From assembly GCA_025999455.1 (NCBI GenBank), contig AP024683.1, positions 503,501 through 567,500 on the forward strand: a stretch of DNA of 64,000 nt. Reading direction: 5' to 3'. Source of the stretch: Geminicoccaceae bacterium (GTDB lineage Bacteria > Pseudomonadota > Alphaproteobacteria > Geminicoccales > Geminicoccaceae). The translations under genes were made by a program, and so were the position numbers. Shown in pieces: positions 54,850 through 63,610 of the stretch. The notes beneath the pieces are model-generated. The model saw only the letters and a program-made list of their open reading frames with translations. It was not told the DNA's origin and made no database searches. Numbering within the stretch: the first letter of the stretch is position 1; each line of letters begins with the position of its first letter.

Positions 54850-55597
54850 GGGGCGGCTGCGCAGCCGGGGCCTGTGCGCTACCCGTCTCACCGGATCGGC
54901 CCCCGCCCGAGGAGCGGGCGGGTGAACTCTGTTGACGGTTTCCTTGCTGCGGCGAACGCGCGGGCTGGGTCGCGGGTGGCTCTTCGGCGAGCGCCGCCTG
55001 CCTCGCCTCGAAGAAGAGCTTGAACAGGGTCTCCTGGTCCGGGAGCCCCGTCTTCTTGAGGCCCGACCGCTCCTGATAGGCCTCGAAAGCCTGCTGGGTC
55101 TTCGGACCCCACGCACCGTCGGCCTTGCCGGTGAGCAGACCCGCTTTGATCAAGAGCTCCTGCGCCCGCCGGATCGTGTCCTGGTAGTGGCGCATGGTCC
55201 GATCGCCGACCTTGATTTCGACCACCGGCGAGCGCTGGGCGAGACGGAAAGGCCGGAGCACCTGCTCGACCGCTTTGGCCGCTTGGATCAACCGAGCCTC
55301 TTTGTTCTGATCACAGTACCGTGCGGTCAACTCGAACAAGATGACCGGGGACTGCCAAGGTGCCGTGTCGTAGGTCTGCGGCGTCGCGTCGTTCAATCCG
55401 GTCAAGAAGCCTTCGAGCCAGTTGATGTAGGCTTCCACACCGGGCTTCTTCTCCTTGAAGGCCTGGAGGAGAGCGGCGCAGGTCTCGTTGCCGACGCCCT
55501 TGACGGCGAACGAGCCGTCCTTGTCGCGCGCGACCACCGAACCGTTGAAGGCGAGCGCGAGGACCAACGCCCCCGCTCCGGCGTACACGAGTTTCAT
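54830..55597 (-). CDS. Secreted protein with peptidoglycan-binding domain
   Basis: The 255-residue protein has a Sec signal (residues 1-23, ending SVVA). An Rap1a/HdeA-like helical region follows, with CAALLQAFKEKKPGVEAYINWLEGFLTGLND and YCDQNKEARLIQAAKAVEQVL. A peptidoglycan-binding-1 type segment covers about residues 140-195 (RRAQELLIKAGLLTGKADGAWGPKTQQAFEAYQ). The tail is Gln/Ser/Gly/Pro-rich and probably disordered. It would act in the periplasm at the cell wall. The ATG has GAGGG upstream. No enzyme domain is visible. Confidence 0.75.
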   Translation of the reverse strand: MKLVYAGAGALVLALAFNGSVVARDKDGSFAVKGVGNETCAALLQAFKEKKPGVEAYINWLEGFLTGLNDATPQTYDTAPWQSPVILFELTARYCDQNKEARLIQAAKAVEQVLRPFRLAQRSPVVEIKVGDRTMRHYQDTIRRAQELLIKAGLLTGKADGAWGPKTQQAFEAYQERSGLKKTGLPDQETLFKLFFEARQAALAEEPPATQPARSPQQGNRQQSSPARSSGGGRSGETGSAQAPAAQPPLNLQVR

Positions 55598-55782
55598 GCG
55601 GAACCCTCGATGGCTGCTCAGTCGCGCCCTAGAGCCCGTCGCGCACGAGCGACGGCTCGGAGGAGCGGCAATGACGCCCGGCCGATCCCCATCTTGGGCT
55701 CCGGAGCCGCCTTGTCCAGGGCCCCCGTGTCGGGAACGGATCGCTCGGGTCCGATCAGCCGCAGGTTCCGGCCGACGAGCGT

Positions 55783-55808
55783 CCGCGGTCAGGAGCCGCG
55801 GTCAGGAG
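55783..55808. repeat. 13-bp tandem duplication at the rpoH stop
   Basis: CCGCGGTCAGGAG occurs twice head to tail, at 55783-55795 and 55796-55808. The second copy contains the rpoH stop codon (complement of 55802-55804), so it looks like a recent small duplication at the 3' end. Confidence 0.7.
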
Positions 55809-56701
55809 GAGGTGGCGCCCAGCAAAGCGAGATCGGCCGGGTGATCCACCTGCCGCAGGAGCGCGGCCTTGAGCTTCATCAGCGCGCGGTGCTCGATCTG
55901 CCGCACGCGCTCCTTGCTGATCCCGAGCTTCACTCCGAGCTCCTCGAGGGTGCTACCCTCCTCGCGCAGCCGTCGTTCCCGGATGATGGTCCGCTCGCGC
56001 TCGCTCAGCTCCATGAGAGAAGCGGCGAGCCACTCCGAGCGCCGACGATTGTCGCGCAGCTCGGCGACGCACTCCTCGGGGTTCGGTCGGTCGTCGGCCA
56101 AGAAGTCCTGCCACGCGTCCTCGCCGTCTGGCCCGATCGTCGCGTTCAAGGACTGATCGCCTCCGGAAAGGCGCATCTCCATGTCCTCGACGTCCGCCCG
56201 GGTCACGCCCAGCTGCTCGGCGATGCGCGCACGCCCCACATCGTCGAGCCTGCCGCCGGTTCCCTCCTCGATCTTGGCGCGAAGACGCCGGAGGTTGAAG
56301 AAGAGGGACTTCTGTGCCGCCGTCGTGCCGGTCCGCACGACCGACCAATTGCGCAGGATGAAGTCCTGCATCGCCGAGCGGATCCACCAAGCCGCGTAGG
56401 TGGAGAAACGAACGTCCCGCTCCGGCTCGAAGCGGGCAGCCGCGTGCATCAGGCCGACGACGCCTTCCTGAACGAGGTCGGCTTGTGGCAAGCCATAATT
56501 TTTGAAACGACTGGCGGTGCTGATCACGAGACGCATGTAGGACTGGACGAGCTCGTGCAGCGCTTTCTCGTCACCGTGCTCTCGCCAACGCACCGCGAGC
56601 TCGCGCTCGTGCTCCCGCTCGAGCAACGGTGCGGCCATCGACTCGCGAACCAGCTTCCGGTTGGCGCGGGCGGTGTCCGCCGTCTCCGACAACGCCACCA
56701 T
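55802..56701 (-). CDS. rpoH: Heat-shock RNA polymerase sigma factor RpoH (sigma-32)
   Basis: The 299-residue sigma factor directs transcription of heat-shock genes. Region 2 has LVQSYMRLVISTASRFKNYGLPQADLVQEGVVGLM and the melting segment VRFSTYAAWWIRSAMQDFILRNWS. The RpoH box appears as QKSLFFNLRRLR just after it. Region 4 with GVKLGISKERVRQIEHRALMKL ends the protein. The ATG has GGAGG close upstream. A candidate promoter lies about 60-85 bases upstream. Target promoters may include that of hsp20 in this window. Confidence 0.97.
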   Translation of the reverse strand: MVALSETADTARANRKLVRESMAAPLLEREHERELAVRWREHGDEKALHELVQSYMRLVISTASRFKNYGLPQADLVQEGVVGLMHAAARFEPERDVRFSTYAAWWIRSAMQDFILRNWSVVRTGTTAAQKSLFFNLRRLRAKIEEGTGGRLDDVGRARIAEQLGVTRADVEDMEMRLSGGDQSLNATIGPDGEDAWQDFLADDRPNPEECVAELRDNRRRSEWLAASLMELSERERTIIRERRLREEGSTLEELGVKLGISKERVRQIEHRALMKLKAALLRQVDHPADLALLGATSS

Positions 56702-56755
56702 GGTGCCTCCGTCTTCCGGTCGGCTTCCCGGCTCTGCGGCCGCCGACCTCGCTGC

Positions 56756-56786
56756 AAAATACGGGACCGAATTGGTCCTGGATCAA
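56756..56786 (-). promoter_or_regulatory. Candidate rpoH promoter with internal inverted repeat
   Basis: On the minus strand, TTGATC (complement of 56781-56786) is followed after 19 bases by TATTTT (complement of 56756-56761). Between them lies the inverted repeat GGACC, five bases, GGTCC (56764-56778). The spacer is slightly long for sigma-70, and the repeat may be an operator. Motif match only. Confidence 0.35.
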
Positions 56787-56933
56787 TGGGCTGCGGGCTC
56801 ACATGAACGCGACCAACCCACCGGAACCGGCGACACCGATGGCAAATCTTTGATCGAGCGACCGTTTCGACGTTGCGCTCGAAGCGGGGGTAACGACGAT
56901 TTCACGTTCGCGACAGGGGCTTTCGGACCCTCC

Positions 56934-57536
56934 TCAGAGGATCCGGCACGCGGTCTCGAAGGGCAGGCGGGGGTTGCGCGGCGGGAGTTTCGAGGGATCA
57001 CCGTAGCCGAGGTTGCAGAGGAAGTTGGAACGCCAACGGCCGTCGGGGAAGAACTCGGCATCGACCTTGGCTCGGTCGAAGCCCGACATCGGACCGCAAT
57101 CGAGTCCGACCGCACGCGCGGCGAGGATGAAGTAGCCCCCCTGCAGGCTCGAATTGCGGAACGCCGTCTCTTCGGCGACGCCCTCCTTGCCCGGCCCGGT
57201 GAACCAGGAGACCGCTTCCGGCTCGTGCGGGAAGGTCTCGGGCAGGAACTCGTAGAACCGCGTGTCGTAAGCGAGGATCGCCGTGACCGGTGCCGCCATG
57301 GTCTTGTCGACGTTGCCCGGGGAGAGGGCGGGGCGGAGTCGTTCCTTGGCTTCTCGGCTCTTCAGGAACAGCACGCGCAGCGGCAGACCGTTTGCACTCG
57401 TCGGTCCCCATTTGAGGAGGTCGTAGAGTTCGACGAGCTTCGCGTCGTCCACCGCCCGGTCGAGCCAAGCGCTGTGCGTACGGGCGGCACGAAAGAGCAG
57501 ATCGCGGCCGACTGCGTCGAGTGTGGGTCGATCCAT
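56934..57536 (-). CDS. Nitroreductase-family protein, malonic semialdehyde reductase (RutE)-like
   Basis: This 200-residue FMN-dependent oxidoreductase resembles RutE of pyrimidine breakdown. [37 protein letters not shown] is the conserved opening with FMN-binding residues. [30 protein letters not shown] and [26 protein letters not shown] follow. The ATG at 57536 has GGAG about nine bases upstream. No other rut gene is nearby, so the substrate may be another small carbonyl or quinone-like compound. Confidence 0.85.
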   Translation of the reverse strand: MDRPTLDAVGRDLLFRAARTHSAWLDRAVDDAKLVELYDLLKWGPTSANGLPLRVLFLKSREAKERLRPALSPGNVDKTMAAPVTAILAYDTRFYEFLPETFPHEPEAVSWFTGPGKEGVAEETAFRNSSLQGGYFILAARAVGLDCGPMSGFDRAKVDAEFFPDGRWRSNFLCNLGYGDPSKLPPRNPRLPFETACRIL

Positions 57537-57659
57537 GTGAGCCAACTCCGCTTCCCACGGCCGTTCCTACGGTCGGTCGGGGTGGGTGGACCAGCGCTTC
57601 CTCGAAGCCGCTGGTGAGCGCCCACCGATCCTGCTAGCCGAGCTCCGAGGGAGGCGCCC

Positions 57660-58862
57660 ATGAAAATCGTCGCGCTGCGCGTACGCCGTGTCGAAGGCAC
57701 GCTGACCACCGACGGCCCCTTTTGGGAAGAGCGGCTCTGTCGGCCGGTCGACGTCTATCCCGAATTCCGTGACCGGGGCACGTTCGAGGGACGCGTCGAC
57801 GAAGGCGGGATCCAACTCGACGAGCGGCGGCTCAGGATCGCCGCCTATTTCGTGATCGTCGAAACCGACGAAGGCGTGTGGGGCCATGCGGGCCCTTTCC
57901 GCGAGCCCTGCGCCCGTTACGTCGTCACCGCCTTGCGTCCGCTCCTCGTCGGTCGCGACCCGCTCGCGAGCGAGCAGCTCTGGGATCTGATGCACCGGAC
58001 GCTCGTGCACGGCCGGCAGGGCGAGGCCATGTTCGCGGTGTCGGTCGTCGACTGTGCGCTCTGGGATCTCAAAGGGCGCTGGCTCGGCCAGCCGGTCTGG
58101 CGTCTTCTGGGCGGGCCCACGCGACCGGCGACGCCGGCCTACGCCTCGATGTTGGGGTTCGACGTCCTCGACCCGGGCCGCGTAGCGGAGCGGGCCCTCG
58201 CCTTCAAAGAGCGCGGCTTCCGAGCCCAGAAGTGGTTCTTCCGGCACGGCCCGGCGAGCGGTCCCGAAGGCCTCGCGAAGAACGTCGAACTCGTTCGCAC
58301 CCTGCGCCGGACTTTGGGCGACGACTACGCGATCATGTTGGATTGTTGGCAGAGCTTCGACTACCCTTACCTTTTGGCACTGGCCGAACGTATCGAAGAC
58401 TATCGGCCGACGTGGATCGAAGAGCCGGCCATGCCGGACCGCATAGCCACCTACCGGAAGATCAAGGAGCGCGTGCGGATCCCGATCGCCGGTGCCGAGC
58501 ACGACTACACGCGCTGGGGTATGTTGCGCTTTCTCGAAAAGGACGCGCTCGACATCTACCAGCCGGATCCATTCTGGTGCGGCGGTTTGAGTGAAACGTT
58601 GAAGATCGCGGCACTCACGAGCGCTCACGACGTCATCTGCATTCCTCACGGGCACTCGACACCGGTGAACACGACCTTCTCCGTGCTGCAATCTCCGATG
58701 CTGACGCCCTGGCAGGAGTACCTCGTCAAGTGGAACGAGATCCACCTCTTCTGGTTCCGTGACCCACCGGTTCCGATTGACGGGACGATCGCCGCCGACC
58801 CTCGGGCGGGGTTGTTCCCCGAGCTCGACGAAGGCAGGATCGAGTTGTCCGAAGACCTCTGA
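57660..58862 (+). CDS. Enolase-superfamily acid-sugar dehydratase, L-rhamnonate dehydratase-like
   Basis: The 400-residue protein belongs to the mandelate racemase subgroup. VVDCALWDLKGRWLGQPVWRLLGG marks the N-terminal capping part. LDCWQSFDYPYLLALAER, WIEEPAMPD and AGAEHDYTRWG hold the metal ligands. VICIPHGHSTPVNTTFS supplies the catalytic His in the form seen in rhamnonate dehydratases. It would convert a sugar acid to its 2-keto-3-deoxy form. The ATG has GAGGGAGG upstream. It forms a pair with the binding protein that follows; the KDG-type kinases and aldolase are 3 kb away. Confidence 0.82.
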   Translation: MKIVALRVRRVEGTLTTDGPFWEERLCRPVDVYPEFRDRGTFEGRVDEGGIQLDERRLRIAAYFVIVETDEGVWGHAGPFREPCARYVVTALRPLLVGRDPLASEQLWDLMHRTLVHGRQGEAMFAVSVVDCALWDLKGRWLGQPVWRLLGGPTRPATPAYASMLGFDVLDPGRVAERALAFKERGFRAQKWFFRHGPASGPEGLAKNVELVRTLRRTLGDDYAIMLDCWQSFDYPYLLALAERIEDYRPTWIEEPAMPDRIATYRKIKERVRIPIAGAEHDYTRWGMLRFLEKDALDIYQPDPFWCGGLSETLKIAALTSAHDVICIPHGHSTPVNTTFSVLQSPMLTPWQEYLVKWNEIHLFWFRDPPVPIDGTIAADPRAGLFPELDEGRIELSEDL

Positions 58863-58889
58863 ACGAACGACGAACCGGGAGGCCGAACC

Positions 58890-60221
58890 ATGCACCTGCT
58901 CGACCGACGTCACGCGCTCGCTTTCGGGGTGGGCGCACTCGCCGCCGCGGGACTGATCGGCCGGCGCCTCGAGGCCAAGATCGCCGTCAAGGAGGTGCCG
59001 CCCCCTAAATTCCCGATCGAGAAAGGTGCCAGTTTACGCGTCCTGCGTCCCGCCAAGTTCGTCCAAGGCGACGAAACTCTCTGGGTCGCGAACACCAAGA
59101 GGTTCACCGAGGCCACGGGCATCGACGTCAAGGTCGACAGCGAGAGCTGGGAGGATCTGCGCCCCAAGACCGCCGTGGCCGCCAACATCGGCTCCGGACC
59201 CGACATCATCCTCGCCTGGCAGGAGGATCCTCATCTTTTCGAACAAAAGCTCGTACCGATGGACGACCTTGCCAACTATCTGGGCGAGAAGTACGGAGGC
59301 TGGTTCCCGGTCGCCAAGCATTACGGGACAAATGCCCAGGGCCGGTGGATCTCCCTGCCGGTCGGAGGCGCCGGCTCTACGATGGTCTACCGCAAATCCT
59401 GGGTGAAGCAGGCCGGGTTCGACGGCATTCCGAGCGACTTTCCGGGCTTCCTCGAGCTCTGCCGGGCTCTGCAGAAGATCGGACGGCCTTGCGGCTTCGC
59501 CCTCGGCAACGCGGTGGGCGACGGAGGGTGGACGGATTGGGTGCTCTGGGGTTTCGGCTCCGCGCTGATCGACGAAGAGAGCCGTGTGATCATCAACAAC
59601 CCCAAGACGAAGGAGGCGCTGCTCTACGCGAAGGCGCTGTTCGAAACGTTCGTGCCGGGTACGCTCTCCTGGCTCGACCCCTCCAACAACAAGGCCTTCT
59701 TGGCGGGTGAAATCAGTCTCACGACGAACGGCATCTCGATCTACTACGCGGCCAAGACGAGCAAGGATGCGGCACTGCAAGCCCTCGCCGACGACATCGA
59801 ACACGGCGATTATCCGGTGGGTCCGGTGGGCTATCCGACCCAGGGTGCTCTCGTGATCAACGCGATCATCCTCAAGTCCTCCAAATATCCGAATGCCGCC
59901 AAAGAATATCTCCGGTTCATGATGGAGGAGGAGCAATACGCCGCCTGGATGGATGCCTCGATCGGCTATTGGTGTCACCCGCTCGCCGCCTACGATGCGA
60001 GCCCGGTTTGGACGGCGGACCCCAAACATGCGCCGTACAAGAACGTGATGCGCAAAGCCTTGCCGCAGAGCTGGCGCGGCCGGCCCTCCGAAGCGGCGGC
60101 GGCCGCCAAGGCGGATTTCGTCGTCCTCAACATGTTCCAGAACGTGTGTGCCGGCAAAATGACGCCGGAGGAGGCGATGGCCGACGCGGAACGCCGTGCC
60201 AAACGATATTTCAAAGCTTGA
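58890..60221 (+). CDS. Sugar ABC transporter substrate-binding protein
   Basis: The 443-residue family 1 solute-binding protein has a Tat-like signal (DRRHALAFG, then a hydrophobic stretch to about residue 25). The mature part shows FTEATGIDVKVDSESWEDLRPK and GPDIILAWQEDPHLFEQKLVPMDDLA. The end contains FVVLNMFQNVCAGKMTPEEAM. The ATG has GGGAGG upstream. It follows the dehydratase by 27 bases, suggesting it delivers the sugar or sugar acid that this enzyme helps break down. No permease or ATPase gene follows it; its 3' end overlaps a DUF488 gene. Confidence 0.9.
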   Translation: MHLLDRRHALAFGVGALAAAGLIGRRLEAKIAVKEVPPPKFPIEKGASLRVLRPAKFVQGDETLWVANTKRFTEATGIDVKVDSESWEDLRPKTAVAANIGSGPDIILAWQEDPHLFEQKLVPMDDLANYLGEKYGGWFPVAKHYGTNAQGRWISLPVGGAGSTMVYRKSWVKQAGFDGIPSDFPGFLELCRALQKIGRPCGFALGNAVGDGGWTDWVLWGFGSALIDEESRVIINNPKTKEALLYAKALFETFVPGTLSWLDPSNNKAFLAGEISLTTNGISIYYAAKTSKDAALQALADDIEHGDYPVGPVGYPTQGALVINAIILKSSKYPNAAKEYLRFMMEEEQYAAWMDASIGYWCHPLAAYDASPVWTADPKHAPYKNVMRKALPQSWRGRPSEAAAAAKADFVVLNMFQNVCAGKMTPEEAMADAERRAKRYFKA

Positions 60222-60720
60222 GCAGCCGGCCTCTGCGGCCGCGACGCCCGCGCCCCGGCCGCCATTGTGGACGATCGGCTACGCGGAGACCACGCCGGAA
60301 CGACTCGTCGCGTGCTTGCGGCGAGCGCGGATCGACGTGCTGGTCGACGTCCGGGCGGTCCCGGCATCCCGGCGCCCCGGTTTCTCGAAAGGAGCACTCG
60401 CTGCCGGGCTCCAAGCTGCGGGGATCGGCTATCGCCATCTCCGGGGTCTCGGCACACCCGCCGAAGGCCGTGCCGCCGCACGGGCCGGCCAGTTCGATCG
60501 TTTCGAGCGGATCTTCCGTGACCACCTCGCGGGGCTCGAAGCCCAGGCCGATCTCGCCGAACTGGAGCAACTCGTCGGCGACGGTCACAGGGTCTGCCTG
60601 CTCTGCCTGGAGGCGGACCCACGCCGCTGCCACCGCGGCATCGTAGCGGAGGAATTGAGCCGGCGGCTCGGGGTGGAAGTGCACCACATCGCCCCCGAGC
60701 CCGCCGGTGCGGAAAGTTAA
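60196..60720 (+). CDS. DUF488 family protein
   Basis: This 174-residue protein has the DUF488 hallmarks: [40 protein letters not shown] and [21 protein letters not shown]. The paired cysteines in CLLC and the RCHR motif are conserved in the family, whose function is unknown. The GTG at 60196 overlaps the end of the binding-protein gene by 26 bases. Its TAA and the TAA of the convergent acnA share the palindromic TTAA at 60717-60720. Confidence 0.88.
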   Translation: MPNDISKLEQPASAAATPAPRPPLWTIGYAETTPERLVACLRRARIDVLVDVRAVPASRRPGFSKGALAAGLQAAGIGYRHLRGLGTPAEGRAAARAGQFDRFERIFRDHLAGLEAQADLAELEQLVGDGHRVCLLCLEADPRRCHRGIVAEELSRRLGVEVHHIAPEPAGAES

Positions 60721-63428
60721 GCGCGACCCGCCGCTTCGCTCTGCGTCAAGAGCATCCGCAGAACATAATGCAGGATGCCGCCGTGGCGCATGTATTCGAC
60801 CTCGTCGGCCGTGTCGACGCGGCAGCGGAGACGAATCCGCTCGCTGCTGCCGTCTTTGCGACGGATGACTCCTTCCAACTTGGCGCGCGGCTGCAGCCCG
60901 CCGGACAGGCCCAGGATGTCGACGACTTCGCTGCCGTCGAGCCCGAGCGTCTTGCGGTTCTGTCCATCCGTGAATTCGAGCGGCAGCACGCCCATGCCGA
61001 CCAGGTTCGAGCGGTGGATCCGCTCGAAACTCTCGGCGATCACGGCACGGACGCCGAGCAGTGCCGGACCCTTGGCCGCCCAGTCGCGGGAGCTCCCGGT
61101 CCCGTATTCCTGACCGCCGATCACCACGACCGGCACACCACGCTCTTTGTAGCGCATCGCCGCATCGTAGATCCACATTTCCACACCATCCGGGTGGAGG
61201 ATAGTTCGCCCGCCCTCCTTACCGCCGAGCATCTCGTTCTTGAGACGAATATTGGCGAAGGTGCCCCGCATCATGACTTCGTGATTGCCCCGGCGGGCAC
61301 CGTACTGATTGTAATCCCTGGGCAGCACTTGATAGCTCTGCAGATACTCGGCGGCGGGGCTGTTGCGGGCGATGTTGCCGGCCGGGCTGATGTGGTCGGT
61401 GGTGATGCTGTCGCCCAAGAGCGCCAGGATCCGCGCCCCGACGATGTCGTCGAGTGTCGCTTTGGGCTCCCGGCTCATCCCGTCGAAGTAAGGCGGCCGG
61501 CGAACATAGGTCGAGCGATCGTCCCAAGCGTAAGTGAGACCGGCCTCCTTGGGGCCGATGCGTTCCCAATGCTCGTCGCCGACGAAGACTTCGGCGTAGG
61601 ATTTCCGGAAGAGATCCGAGGTCACCGCGCTGCGCACCGCTGCATCGACCTCGGCAGGGCTCGGCCAGATGTCGCGCAGAAAAACGGGTGCGCCGTCTTT
61701 ACCGGTACCGAGCGGCTCGCTCGTGATGTCGCGGCGCATCGACCCGGCGAGCGCGTAGGCGACGACGAGCGGCGGCGAGGCAAGGTAGTTCGCCTTCACC
61801 TGGGCGTGGACGCGGCCCTCGAAATTCCGGTTACCGGACAGGACGGCGGCGACGACGAGCTTCGCTCGGTCGATCGCCTCGGCGATCGGCTCGGGAAGCG
61901 GACCGGAGTTGCCGATGCAGGTCGTGCAGCCGTAGCCCACGAGGTTGAAGCCGAGCGCGTCGAGGTAAGGCTGCAGTCCCGCTTTGTCGAGGTAGTCCGT
62001 CACGACCCGCGAGCCCGGCGCGAGCGAGCTCTTGACCCAGGGCTTCCGCGAGAGGCCCTTTTCGACCGCCTTCTTGGCGACGAGACCGGCTGCGACGAGG
62101 ACACCCGGGTTCGAGGTGTTCGTGCAGGAGGTGATGGCGGCGATGACGATGTCGCCGTGCCGGAGCGCGTAATCGGTGCCCCGCACGGGAGCTTCGGCAT
62201 CCGGGTCCGCCCCTGCCAGAAGCGTCGGCAACGCGGCCTCGAAACTGGCTTTCGCCGTTTTCAAGGAGACGCGGTCCTGCGGCCGCTTGGGCCCGGCGAG
62301 CGACGGTTCGACGGTGGCGAGGTCGAGCTCCAGGAGATCCGTGAAAACCGGATCCGGTGAACCCGGATCGCGCCACAGACCCTGGGCTCGCGCATAAGCC
62401 TCGACCAGCTCGATCCGCGCCGGATCGCGACCGGTCAACCGGAGATAGTCGAGGGTGATCCGGTCGATCGGGAAGAAGCCACAGGTGGCCCCATATTCGG
62501 GCGCCATGTTGGCGATCGTCGCGCGATCGGCCAACGGCAGATGATCCAAGCCCGGCCCGCAGAATTCGACGAATTTCCCGACGACGCCCTTCTTGCGCAG
62601 CATCTGGGTGATCGTGAGGACGAGATCGGTCGCCGTGGTTCCCTCGGCGAGGCGACCCGTCAAGCGGACACCCACGACCTCCGGGATCAGCATCGAGACC
62701 GGTTGGCCGAGCATCGCGGCCTCGGCTTCGATGCCGCCCACGCCCCAACCCAACACCGCGAGACCGTTGATCATGGTCGTGTGGCTGTCGGTCCCGACCA
62801 ACGTGTCGGGGTAGGCGACCACACGATTGCCCTCTTGCGCCGTCCAGACGACTTGCGCGAGGTATTCGAGGTTCACCTGATGGCATATGCCGGTCCCGGG
62901 TGGCACGACCCGGAAATTGTCGAACGCCTTGGCGCCCCAACGCAAGAACGCGTAACGCTCGGCGTTGCGCTGGTATTCGAGCTCGACGTTCTTCTTGAAA
63001 GCCTCCGGGCTCGCGAAGGCATCCACCTGGACGGAATGATCGATCACCAGATCGACCGGGACGAGCGGATTGATTTTGCGAGGATCGCCGCCGAGTGCCA
63101 CCATCGCGTCACGCATGGCGGCGAGGTCGACCACCGCCGGCACGCCGGTGAAATCCTGCATGAGGACGCGCGCTGGTCGGTAGGCGATCTCTTGGTCACT
63201 GGTCCGCGTCTCGAGCCAGCGCGCTACGGCTTCGAGGTCGGCGACCGTCACCGTGCGACCATCCTCGAACCGCAAGAGGTTTTCGAGGAGGACCTTCATT
63301 GAGAAGGGCAGGCGCTCGATCGGACCGAGCCGCCGCGCCGCCTCGGGCAGCGAGAAATAATCGTAGGCGACGCCGCCCACCTCCAAGGTGCGCCGGACGC
63401 CAAGGCTGTCGTGACCGGTGATGCGCAT
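60717..63428 (-). CDS. acnA: Aconitate hydratase A
   Basis: The 903-residue enzyme interconverts citrate and isocitrate in the TCA cycle. Iron-sulfur ligands are in [10 protein letters not shown] and [11 protein letters not shown]. The N-terminal [33 protein letters not shown] and [21 protein letters not shown] are typical of the IRP1/AcnA subgroup. The swivelling domain has [15 protein letters not shown] and [17 protein letters not shown]. The ATG at 63428 begins [11 protein letters not shown]; upstream open sequence is leader. It has a good promoter at 63502-63530 and is divergent from the metallophosphoesterase gene. Confidence 0.98.
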   Translation of the reverse strand: MRITGHDSLGVRRTLEVGGVAYDYFSLPEAARRLGPIERLPFSMKVLLENLLRFEDGRTVTVADLEAVARWLETRTSDQEIAYRPARVLMQDFTGVPAVVDLAAMRDAMVALGGDPRKINPLVPVDLVIDHSVQVDAFASPEAFKKNVELEYQRNAERYAFLRWGAKAFDNFRVVPPGTGICHQVNLEYLAQVVWTAQEGNRVVAYPDTLVGTDSHTTMINGLAVLGWGVGGIEAEAAMLGQPVSMLIPEVVGVRLTGRLAEGTTATDLVLTITQMLRKKGVVGKFVEFCGPGLDHLPLADRATIANMAPEYGATCGFFPIDRITLDYLRLTGRDPARIELVEAYARAQGLWRDPGSPDPVFTDLLELDLATVEPSLAGPKRPQDRVSLKTAKASFEAALPTLLAGADPDAEAPVRGTDYALRHGDIVIAAITSCTNTSNPGVLVAAGLVAKKAVEKGLSRKPWVKSSLAPGSRVVTDYLDKAGLQPYLDALGFNLVGYGCTTCIGNSGPLPEPIAEAIDRAKLVVAAVLSGNRNFEGRVHAQVKANYLASPPLVVAYALAGSMRRDITSEPLGTGKDGAPVFLRDIWPSPAEVDAAVRSAVTSDLFRKSYAEVFVGDEHWERIGPKEAGLTYAWDDRSTYVRRPPYFDGMSREPKATLDDIVGARILALLGDSITTDHISPAGNIARNSPAAEYLQSYQVLPRDYNQYGARRGNHEVMMRGTFANIRLKNEMLGGKEGGRTILHPDGVEMWIYDAAMRYKERGVPVVVIGGQEYGTGSSRDWAAKGPALLGVRAVIAESFERIHRSNLVGMGVLPLEFTDGQNRKTLGLDGSEVVDILGLSGGLQPRAKLEGVIRRKDGSSERIRLRCRVDTADEVEYMRHGGILHYVLRMLLTQSEAAGRA

Positions 63429-63501
63429 GGCTGGAAAGACCTTCTCGTCGAGCCTCGGGCCCGCGCGGCGGGGGGCGCCCCGGTCCGGCGGAGACGCCTC
63501 C

Positions 63502-63530
63502 TTATAAGGCGTCCGTTCCGGTGGGTCCAA
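63502..63530 (-). promoter_or_regulatory. Sigma-70-type promoter of acnA
   Basis: On the minus strand TTGGAC (complement of 63525-63530) is followed by exactly 17 bases and TTATAA (complement of 63502-63507). Both hexamers are good matches in GC-rich DNA. A start near 63495 gives acnA a leader of about 65 bases. The -10 lies inside the palindrome CCTTATAAGG. Confidence 0.55.
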
Positions 63531-63610
63531 CGCGGCAGGTCGACACTCGAAGGCTGGCAGGCAGCGCGCGAACGGGCTAGCGAGGAGAGGTCGATATTGG
63601 AGACACCATC

